From Gammaproteobacteria bacterium (GTDB taxonomy: Bacteria; Pseudomonadota; Gammaproteobacteria; Pseudomonadales; UBA5518): DNA of 64,000 nucleotides. The stretch covers positions 744,001 to 808,000 of the forward strand of contig JADKDK010000004.1 of the NCBI GenBank assembly GCA_016718385.1, written 5' to 3'. The stretch's first letter is position 1, and the number at the start of each line of letters is the position of its first letter. Made by a program: the position numbers and the translations under genes. Positions 57,638 through 64,000 of the stretch are shown piece by piece. Below the pieces are notes generated by a model that was given only the letters and a program-made list of their open reading frames with translations, was not told the DNA's origin and searched no databases.

Positions 57638-59116
57638 GAGATGTCCGGCCATTCGGCCACGGGAGTGTTCCGAGAGCGTGGCGGGCGTAGTGCCCGACGA
57701 GCAGTGACAGGGCGCGCGATCGTCCGTGCCGCGTTTCCAGCCGGGCGAGCTGGGCGAGCTGCCAGGCGGCGCCGTTCGTGCGACGTTCGAGTCGCGTGCG
57801 CATGATGCCCAAGTAATGCGCCGATTCCGCGTCGTGCACCCCGAGCAGGCGCAGCCCGCGCGCGGCGACGGGCAGCAGTTCGCGCGCGATATCGCCCGCG
57901 TTGCGCCGTGCCAGCGTGCCGTCCGCGTCCGGCCACAGCAGCGTGGCATCGAGACCATGCTCAGCGGCGCGGTAGAAATTGCTCTCGGCGATGGCGAAGG
58001 GAATGCCGGGAAGCCAGTCGTCGATGCGATCGCGCAGCCCGCGCGCCAGGCCGAGCGCGAATGCGGCGTTGGCCATCATGTCGACGGCGGCGGGGCCCGC
58101 CGGCAGCGCGCGCAGCTCGATGCGCAGGTGGCCGCCGTCGGCGGGATCGTAGACCGGCCGGTTCCACGGCCACAGCGTGCCGTGGTGAAGACGCAGTTCG
58201 GCTAGCCGCGGGACGCGCTGCGCGCGCAGCCGGGCGAGCGCGTTCTCGCGCGAGCAGATCGGCAGCAGCGTTTCATGCAGGTGCACCGCGGCGGCGAACA
58301 GTTCCCAGGCCCCCTCGCGCACCCAGCCGGTGCCGAAACTGACCCGCGCCGGCAGGTGCAGCTCGCGGCTGTCGCGGTCGCGCCCGTCGACCGCGAGCTT
58401 GAACAGCGGCACGCGCGTCTCCTGCCAGGTGCGCCGCCCGAGCAGCAGCGGCGAGTTGCAGGCCGCTGGCCAGCACGACGGGCGTCACCAGCTGGATCGC
58501 ATTGAAGCTGCGCGCGAATTCCCGCGGCGCCACGCGGTAGTGGATCTGCAGGGAGGTGTTGGCGCCCTCGAGTGTCACATCTTCGACCACCAGGCGAACC
58601 GGTTCCGGGCCGCCGATGCGGATCGCGAACCGCTCGCCGCGCGAGCGTGCCAGCGCAGCCGCCAGTGCCTGGTAGCGCAGTTGCGGCGTCATCGCGTGCG
58701 GGCCGAAGTCGCGTGCGCGCAACGTCGGCAGGATACCGATCGGGATCACGCGCGCGCGCTCGGGGGCGGCGGCCTCGTTCACGCGCGCCAGCGCATCGCT
58801 GATTTCCGCCTCGATGCACGAAAAGGGGCGCCCGGCCGCCGGGACCGGCGTCAGGTTGTACTCCAGGTTGAAGCGGTTCAGCTCCAGCGAGAGCCGCGGA
58901 TCACCGGTGCGGGCCAGGATCCCGAGGTTCAGCGGTGCGGCGCGCGCGGGCATCGATGATGAAGAGCTCGACCTCGGCGCCTATGCTTGAGGGCCCCGCC
59001 CCGAAGCCGGGTTGCGCGAGCAGGCTCTTCAGTGCGTCGAGGTTCTGCCGCAGCTTGCGGGCGAAGTTCGCGTGATCGCGCGCCGAGAAATCCGTGCGGT
59101 CGATCGCCGTGCCCAA
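57634..59116 (-). pseudogene. Glutamate-cysteine ligase family 2 (GCS2)-like protein, broken by three frameshifts
   Basis: Four pieces joined in order give one ATP-grasp-like GCS2 protein of about 490 residues: (a) MGTAIDRTDFSARDHANFAR to AEVELFIIDA, (b) PLNLGILARTGDPRLSLELN to TPVVLASG, (c) NSPLLLGRRTWQETRVPLFK to LVGHYARH, (d) SRNTPVAEWPDIS with stop. Frame changes lie at about 58939-58950, in a run of cgcgcgcg, at 58458-58467 and at 57673-57680. The start is a TTG at 59116, close to the HNH stop. GCS2 enzymes join an amino acid to gamma-glutamate or similar. Intact coupling of its stop with the aspartoacylase start (ATGA) shows the ends are real. Inactive as written unless the indels are sequencing errors. 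Confidence 0.75.
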
Positions 59117-59119
59117 GCC

Positions 59120-59683
59120 TCAGCTCCAGCGCGAGTGCGGCGAGAACTGCGTGCGCAGGAATTCCATCTGGTCGCCGCGGATACGGTCGCTGTTGATCAG
59201 CGCCAGCCACTCGGCCGTGTTGGGCTGGTAGGGTACCGCGAGCATTTCCATGCCGGCTTCCTCGGGCAGGCGGTTGCCCTTGCGCTGGTTGCAGCGCTTG
59301 CAGGCCGCGACCACGTTGCGCCAGTGGTCGCGGCCGCCGCGCGATTTCGGCAGCACGTGGTCGCGCGTCAGTTCGCGTTCGCCGAATCGCACGCCGCAGT
59401 ACATGCACAGGTGCAGGTCGCGGCGGAACAGCGCGCGGTTGGTCAGTGGCGGCACCAGGCGCGGCTTGCACGACACGTGGCCGGCGCAGGCGATGATGCT
59501 GTGCAGCGCGATCGAGGATTGCAGGCCGGTGAGGCGCGACATGCCGCCGAAAACGGTGCGCACCTGATCGCCCAGCGTCCACGCCACCATGTCGCGCGCG
59601 TAGAGACAGGTTGCTTCCTGCCAGCTCAGCCACTCGACGGGCTGGCCGGCGACATTGAGGCGCAGGATCCGGGGATTCAGCAT
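59120..59683 (-). CDS. HNH endonuclease family protein
   Basis: A 187-residue protein. The C-terminal half has the HNH zinc and metal motif: CMYCGVRFGERELTRDHVLP, KSRGGRDHWRNVVAACKRCN, QRKGNRLP (C-x2-C..DH..N..C-x2-C). The N-terminal half (RLNVAGQPVEWLSWQEATCL) looks like a regulatory domain. Many proteobacteria carry this family as a stand-alone housekeeping gene. Whether it cuts DNA is not shown. It is the first gene of the run HNH, GCS2-like, aspartoacylase on the minus strand. Confidence 0.92.
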   Translation of the reverse strand: MLNPRILRLNVAGQPVEWLSWQEATCLYARDMVAWTLGDQVRTVFGGMSRLTGLQSSIALHSIIACAGHVSCKPRLVPPLTNRALFRRDLHLCMYCGVRFGERELTRDHVLPKSRGGRDHWRNVVAACKRCNQRKGNRLPEEAGMEMLAVPYQPNTAEWLALINSDRIRGDQMEFLRTQFSPHSRWS

Positions 59684-59874
59684 GTGCGTCCCCGCTGCGC
59701 AATTCGCGTGTTCCCGGTACGGAAAAGCCGTCTCCTCCTGGTGGGGCGTTGCGCTGGTGTCAACGCCGGGTGCGAATTACAGTAAACCCATCACGGTCGC
59801 CCGATCAACAGTTGCGACCACACGATCCTGCCATTGCTGCAGGTTTCAGCGTCCGCGCGGGGAGTTACAGCTTG

Positions 59875-60876
59875 ATGACGATGCCCTTGACGATGCGCGC
59901 GATGGTGCTGCACGCCCCCGGCGAAGCGCTGCGCGCCGAGACGCGCGCCGTGCCGAGGCCGGGGCCCGAGGGTGTCCTGCTGCGGGTGCTGGCCTGCGGC
60001 ATCTGCCGCACCGACCTGCACGTGGTGGATGGCGAACTGCGCGAGCCGCGCCTGCCGCTGGTGCCCGGGCACCAGATCGTTGGCGAGGTCGTGGCCTGCG
60101 GCGCCCGCGTCGCGGGATTCGCCGCGGGCGAGCGCATCGGCGTGCCGTGGCTCGGCGGCAGCTGCGGCGACTGCGATTTCTGCCGCGCCGGCGAGGAGAA
60201 CCTCTGCGACGGCGCGGTCTATACCGGCTACCAGGTCGACGGCGGCTTCGCGCAGTACTGCGTGGCCGACGCGCGTTATTGCTTTGCGATCCCGCCCGGC
60301 TTCGATGCCGTGCAGGCTGCCCCGCTGCTGTGCGCCGGCCTGATCGGTTATCGCAGTTATCGTCCCGCGCGCGCGGCGCGGCGCATCGGATTCTACGGCT
60401 TCGGGGCCGCGGCCCACATCCTGGTGCAGGTGGCGCGCCACCACGGGCAGGAGGTCTACGCGTTCACGCGCCCGGGCGATCACGAGGCGCAGGAATTCGC
60501 GCGGCGCCTCGGCGCGGTATGGGCGGGCGACAGCAGCGCGCCGGCGCCGGTCGCACTCGATGCGGCCATCATCTTCGCGCCCGAGGGCGAGTTGGTGCCG
60601 CGCGCGTTGCGCGCGGTGCGCAAGGGCGGGCGCGTGATCTGCGCTGGGATCCACATGAGCGATATTCCATCGTTTGCGTACGCGGATCTCTGGGGCGAGC
60701 GCCACATCGAATCGGTCGCGAACCTCACGCGCCGCGACGGCGAGGAGTTCCTGCCGCTGGCGGCCGCGCTGCCGGTGCGCACCGAGGTGCATCGCTACGC
60801 GCTCGCCGACGTGAACCGCGCACTCGACGATCTGCGCGCCGGGCGCTTCACCGGGGCGGCGGTGGTGATTCCCTGA
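59875..60876 (+). CDS. Zinc-dependent alcohol dehydrogenase family protein
   Basis: A 333-residue MDR-family enzyme. The catalytic zinc region is CGICRTDLHVVDGELREPRL then PLVPGHQIVGEVVACGARVA, and the structural zinc loop has four Cys in GGSCGDCDFCRAGEENLCDG. The NAD(P)-binding fold is at IGFYGFGAAAHILVQVARHH. It oxidises alcohols to aldehydes or the reverse with NAD(P). The ATG at 59875 was chosen for its position after ggag; ATG codons at 59881 and 59893 are possible. Its 3' end overlaps the convergent G3P dehydrogenase gene. Confidence 0.9.
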   Translation: MTMPLTMRAMVLHAPGEALRAETRAVPRPGPEGVLLRVLACGICRTDLHVVDGELREPRLPLVPGHQIVGEVVACGARVAGFAAGERIGVPWLGGSCGDCDFCRAGEENLCDGAVYTGYQVDGGFAQYCVADARYCFAIPPGFDAVQAAPLLCAGLIGYRSYRPARAARRIGFYGFGAAAHILVQVARHHGQEVYAFTRPGDHEAQEFARRLGAVWAGDSSAPAPVALDAAIIFAPEGELVPRALRAVRKGGRVICAGIHMSDIPSFAYADLWGERHIESVANLTRRDGEEFLPLAAALPVRTEVHRYALADVNRALDDLRAGRFTGAAVVIP

Positions 60877-61945
60877 CCATCCGCGCGACCTGCCGCCCGA
60901 GCGCGCGCGCCGTGGTCCACTTGCCGCCGTAGATGCTCAGCACGCGGTCCTGGCGCGCCAGCGCGTACTCGCGGCTGGCACGTCCCGGGTCGCCCTCGAA
61001 ATGCAGCAGCGGGCGCACGCCGGCGAACACCTCGCCGACGTCGGCGCGCGTCTTCGCCGCGCGGAAATAGTGGTTGCGGGCCGCGAGCAGGTAGTCGATT
61101 TCCGCCGCGCTCGCCGCGATCGGCTCCTCGCGCGACTGCGCCACCTCGGTGGTGCCCACCAGCGTGCGCCCCTGCCAGGGCAGCACGAAGAAGATGCGCT
61201 TCTCGCCGGGGACCTGCAGCAGGCAGGCCTGCGCGAGCGGCTCGTCGAACACGATGTGCGAGCCGCGCACCCAGTCGATGCCGTGGGCCGGTTGCAGCCC
61301 CGAGTCGCGCAGCAGCACCTCGGCCCAGGGGCCGGCCGCGTTCACCACCAGGTCGAAGCGCCGTTCGCCGCAGGCGAGCCGCACGCCGCCGCCCGCATCC
61401 AGCCCCAGCACCGGCGCGTGCTCGTGGATCACCACGCCGCGCGTGCGCGCCACGCCGGCCAGCCACAATCCCAGCGCGCGGTCGTCCATGCGGCCGTCGA
61501 AAAAATAGAACCCGCCGCGCAGCCCCCCGGGCTGCAGTTCGGGGTTCAGGCGCGCGAACTCGCGCGCGCCCAGCCACTGCGATCGACCGAGACCCTGCCT
61601 GCCGGCCAGCAGGCCGTAGAGCGCGAGGCCGGCGCCGAGCAGCAGCGGTGAGCGCGACACGCCGGCATACACCGGCAGCGCGAGGCGCAGCGGCTGTGCG
61701 TGCTGCGGGCAGTCCGCGAGCCAGCGCGAGCGTTCGCCCAGCGCCTCGCGCACCAGGCGCAGCTCGCCGGTCTCGAGGTAGCGCAGGCCGCCGTGCAGCA
61801 GCTTCGAGGAGCGGCTGCTGGTCTCGCCCATCAGTTCGCCGCGCTCGAACAGTTCGACGCGGTGCCCCTCGGCCGCGAGCTCGGTCGCGCTGCTGATGCC
61901 ATTGATGCCGCCGCCGATCACGGCGATGTCCAGATTGCCCCGCAT
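60848..61945 (-). CDS. glpD: FAD-dependent glycerol-3-phosphate dehydrogenase family protein
   Basis: A 365-residue flavoenzyme. It begins MRGNLDIAVIGGGINGISSA with the GxGxxG FAD site, then GETSSRSSKLLHGGLRYLET, QPGGLRGGFYFFDGRMDDRA, FDLVVNAAGPWAEVLLRDSG and VLSIYGGKWTTARALGRQVA. This matches glycerol-3-phosphate dehydrogenase/GlpD-like proteins. It is shorter than E. coli GlpD (about 500 residues), lacking the C-terminal domain, so the exact substrate may differ. Its downstream end overlaps the alcohol dehydrogenase gene (convergent), and a terminator for the phasin-like gene lies upstream. Confidence 0.85.
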   Translation of the reverse strand: MRGNLDIAVIGGGINGISSATELAAEGHRVELFERGELMGETSSRSSKLLHGGLRYLETGELRLVREALGERSRWLADCPQHAQPLRLALPVYAGVSRSPLLLGAGLALYGLLAGRQGLGRSQWLGAREFARLNPELQPGGLRGGFYFFDGRMDDRALGLWLAGVARTRGVVIHEHAPVLGLDAGGGVRLACGERRFDLVVNAAGPWAEVLLRDSGLQPAHGIDWVRGSHIVFDEPLAQACLLQVPGEKRIFFVLPWQGRTLVGTTEVAQSREEPIAASAAEIDYLLAARNHYFRAAKTRADVGEVFAGVRPLLHFEGDPGRASREYALARQDRVLSIYGGKWTTARALGRQVARMVRESPPPPR

Positions 61946-62002
61946 GCCTGCCCCGGATGTCCGCGTCGTGGATGTGGCGGGCCGATGGTGATTCGCGGCG
62001 CA

Positions 62003-62030
62003 AAAAAAAGCCACCCCGGGGGGTGGCTTT
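62003..62030 (-). terminator. Terminator of the Lys/Ala-rich phasin-like gene
   Basis: aaagccacccc and its complement ggggtggcttt form a strong hairpin. Read on the minus strand it ends in a run of T (from the A run at 62002-62009). It lies 30 bases after the stop of the minus-strand phasin-like gene. Confidence 0.9.
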
Positions 62031-62058
62031 GAGCGGGTTGTGAGACCGTGAACGGGGA

Positions 62059-62553
62059 TCAGGCTGCCTTGTTGACGCGAGCCGTCAACTTCTTGACCGC
62101 CTTGGTGAACTTCGTGACGCGGGTTTCGATCGGCGCCGGAATCTCGAGCTTGTTGACGCGCTTGCGCAGGTCCTTGGTCAGGTCCTTCTGCACCTTGTCG
62201 AGATCCTGTTGCACGCGTTCGCCGCGCTTGACCAGGTCGCTCCACTGCTTCGGGGCTTGCTTGCGCGCCTTCGTCACGCGGGTGTTGACCTCGTCGTAGA
62301 CCTTGCCGCAGATGCCGAGCTGCACGAACGCGACTTCCTTCGCGGCCTCGGACGCTTTCTTCAGCGAGATTGCCGGCTTGGACTTGCTCGCGGCAGCAGT
62401 CTTGCGCTTGTAGGCGCGCTTCGGTGCCGCGGCCTTGGAAGCGGCAGCCTTGCGCGCTGCGGGCTTGCCCGCTGCTGCCGACTTGGCGCGACGAACGACG
62501 CGGCGCACTGCGGGCTGTACGGTTTCTTCGATGATGTTCGCTGCTTCTGCCAT
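62059..62553 (-). CDS. Phasin-like protein with Lys/Ala-rich N-terminus
   Basis: A 164-residue very basic protein. Residues 1-65 are Lys/Ala/Arg repeats (KSAAAGKPAARKAAASKAAA), histone-like and similar to the PhaF tail but at the N-terminus. The rest is helical: ISLKKASEAAKEVAFVQLGI, YDEVNTRVTKARKQAPKQWS, DLVKRGERVQQDLDKVQKDL and TKFTKAVKKLTARVNKA. Sequence similarity to PHA-granule proteins is suggested by the phasin-like helices, and DNA binding by the tail. It is monocistronic with its own terminator. Not certain whether it coats granules or DNA. Confidence 0.75.
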   Translation of the reverse strand: MAEAANIIEETVQPAVRRVVRRAKSAAAGKPAARKAAASKAAAPKRAYKRKTAAASKSKPAISLKKASEAAKEVAFVQLGICGKVYDEVNTRVTKARKQAPKQWSDLVKRGERVQQDLDKVQKDLTKDLRKRVNKLEIPAPIETRVTKFTKAVKKLTARVNKAA

Positions 62554-62829
62554 GGTGATACTCCTGTGGCTGGAATCGGGGATCAGCCGTGAACCGTTGT
62601 GTTCACGATGGCGCCAGATTAGTCCTCGGGATTAGAAAGCTCATACTAGAAAACAGCGTCGCTTGCCGCGTCCGCGCACATTGATGGACCGCGCGGCGCC
62701 AGCGCCATTGGGCCCCGCATCCGGCTTTACTCTTCAGCTGGAACGCCGTGCCGCATCTCGAGCGCGCCGGGCGCGAGGATGCGATAACCTATGGCTGAAC
62801 CCCGGCAGCGCTACAAGGATTCCGAGGAC

Positions 62830-63858
62830 ATGAGCAAGGCGGCACCGACGGATTTGCCCGTGGAGAAACTGGGCGCGTGGCTGGAACAGGCGGTCGGCGA
62901 TTTTCGCGGCCTGCACACGGCGCGCAAGTTCGCCGGCGGGCAATCGAACCCGACCTTCCTGCTCGAGGCCGACAGCGGCCGTTACGTGCTGCGGCGCAAG
63001 CCGCCCGGCGCGTTGCTGGCCTCGGCGCACGCGGTGGACCGCGAGTATCGCGTGCTGCGCGCGCTGGAATCCACCGATGTGCCGGTGCCGCGCGCGCTCG
63101 CGCTGTGCGACGACGACACCGTGATCGGCAGCATGTTCTACGTGATGGAGTTCCTCGACGGGCGCATCCTGTGGGAGCCCACCTTGCCCGAGCTCGATGC
63201 CGCGCGTCGCGCGCGCGTCTACGACGAGATGAACCGCGTGCTGGTGGCGCTGCACAGCGTCGATGTCGGTGCAGTGGGCCTCGCCGACTACGGCCAGCCG
63301 GGCAGCTACTACGCGCGTCAGCTCAGCCGCTGGACGAAGCAGTATCGCGCTGCCGAGACCGAGCGCATCGAGGCCATGGAGGAGCTGATGACATGGCTCG
63401 CCGGGCGCCTGCCGGCTGACGACGGGTGCGTGGTGCTGGTGCACGGCGACTATCGCCTCGACAACCTGATGTTCGACGCCACCGAAGACCGCATCGTCGC
63501 GGTGCTCGACTGGGAACTCTCGACGCTGGGCCACCCCTTCGCCGATCTCGCCTTCCAGTGCATGCAGTGGCGCCTCCCCCATGGGGCGGCGGCGCTGCGC
63601 GGGCTGGGCGGCGTGGACCGCGCGGCGCTCGGCATCCCGAGCGAGGAGGAGTACGTCGCGCGCTACTGCGCCGCGATGGGTATCGGGGCGATACCGGACT
63701 GGACCTTCTATCTCGCGATCAGCTTCTTCCGCCTGGCGGCGATCTGCCAGGGTGTGTACAAGCGCGGCATCGACGGCAACGCCTCCAGCACCGAGGCGCT
63801 GCGCTTCGGCGAGGCGGCGCGGATGATCGCTTCGGCCGGTGCCAGCGTACTCGATTGA
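62830..63858 (+). CDS. Phosphotransferase family protein (APH-type, ACAD10/11-like)
   Basis: A 342-residue kinase-like protein. KFAGGQSNPTFLLEADSGRY, VLRRKPPGALLASAHAVDRE, MFYVMEFLDGRILWEP, and the catalytic loop VLVHGDYRLDNLMFDATEDR with VLDWELSTLGHPFADLAFQC match the APH family branch fused in eukaryotes to acyl-CoA dehydrogenases (ACAD10/11). It probably phosphorylates a hydroxyacyl-CoA or related lipid in beta-oxidation (established for the eukaryotic fusion: 4-hydroxyacyl-CoA). The start at 62830 matches conserved sequence; an ATG at 62791 is possible. Close to the acyl-CoA enzymes' theme of this window. Confidence 0.88.
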   Translation: MSKAAPTDLPVEKLGAWLEQAVGDFRGLHTARKFAGGQSNPTFLLEADSGRYVLRRKPPGALLASAHAVDREYRVLRALESTDVPVPRALALCDDDTVIGSMFYVMEFLDGRILWEPTLPELDAARRARVYDEMNRVLVALHSVDVGAVGLADYGQPGSYYARQLSRWTKQYRAAETERIEAMEELMTWLAGRLPADDGCVVLVHGDYRLDNLMFDATEDRIVAVLDWELSTLGHPFADLAFQCMQWRLPHGAAALRGLGGVDRAALGIPSEEEYVARYCAAMGIGAIPDWTFYLAISFFRLAAICQGVYKRGIDGNASSTEALRFGEAARMIASAGASVLD

Positions 63859-63898
63859 CATCCATTCGCCGTGAAGGCGCCGATCCGGAATCCGCAAC

Positions 63899-64000
63899 AT
63901 GAGCACAACCCCGGCAATCCCGATGCCCGCCGACCCCTTGCCCGGGCGCGCCGAGCCCATGACCGTGCCGCCGCTGCACTTCGTGAACGGCGCGCGCATC
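63899..64000 (+). CDS. msrA: Peptide methionine sulfoxide reductase MsrA, N-terminal part
   Basis: The first 34 codons of a gene that continues past the window: MSTTPAIPMPADPLPGRAEP then MTVPPLHFVNGARI. The stretch LPGRAEP..VP..HFVNG matches the start of long gammaproteobacterial MsrA, which reduces methionine S-sulfoxide in damaged proteins. The catalytic GCFWG motif would lie further downstream outside the window, so the identification rests on this opening only. Translation starts 40 bases after the phosphotransferase stop. Confidence 0.65.
   Translation, partial: MSTTPAIPMPADPLPGRAEPMTVPPLHFVNGARI

Overview
This is a 64 kb stretch of high-GC chromosome, gene-dense and almost entirely protein-coding, from what looks like a gammaproteobacterium. 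The evidence is a PhaD-like regulator divergent from a PhaF/PhaI-like phasin, gamma-type Tex and RhlE, a cytochrome c'/b561 pair, DUF1302/DUF1329 envelope proteins, and many acyl-CoA enzymes. A lipid-degrading marine or soil lineage such as Halieaceae, Spongiibacteraceae or relatives would fit, but the family is inference only. No phage, insertion sequence or CRISPR array is visible.

Layout. 0-7 kb: the end of a porin, rhlE, a cytochrome c'/b561 pair, tRNA-Arg(ACG) with its own promoter and terminator, a hicAB toxin-antitoxin pair beside a helicase remnant, and tex. 7-12 kb: a TonB-dependent receptor and small enzymes, including a GFA-VOC fusion. 12-22.5 kb: an envelope module (DUF1302, DUF1329, YCF48-like, MMPL transporter) bracketed by two acyl-CoA synthetases. 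22.5-31.9 kb: a broken corA, an LLM oxidoreductase, a thiolase-like protein, a CoA hydrolase/transferase, a PHA-associated protein, a patatin, rubredoxin and a membrane protein. 32-41 kb: two acyl-CoA dehydrogenases, SDRs, a kinase fusion, Hsp20 and the PhaD/phasin pair. 40.7-47.8 kb: an apparently complete coenzyme F420 operon (F420:NADP reductase, cofE, cofD, cofC, fused cofGH) followed by an F420-type LLM oxidoreductase and an NTF2-like protein. 47.8-64 kb: truncated haemoglobin, ung, a stand-alone FimV N-domain protein, MaoC, a broken amidohydrolase, EVE, patatin, nitronate monooxygenase, SDRs, a broken GCS2-like ligase with an aspartoacylase and HNH protein, an alcohol dehydrogenase, a glycerol-3-phosphate dehydrogenase, a Lys/Ala-rich phasin-like protein, a phosphotransferase, and the start of msrA.

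Most enzymes fit fatty-acid, alcohol or steroid-like substrate activation and beta-oxidation, with PHA storage. The F420 operon is the most distinctive metabolic feature, and the window carries two LLM-type oxidoreductases that could use the cofactor.

Two genome-scale signals stand out. First, REP/REPIN-like palindromes with a GTAG(GT) head occur at about nine places between genes. Their stems vary with compensation, and four genes appear to take their TAG stop codon from the REP head. Second, four genes (MMPL transporter, corA, amidohydrolase, GCS2-like ligase) carry seven apparent single-base frameshifts, which suggests either sequence error or recent decay.
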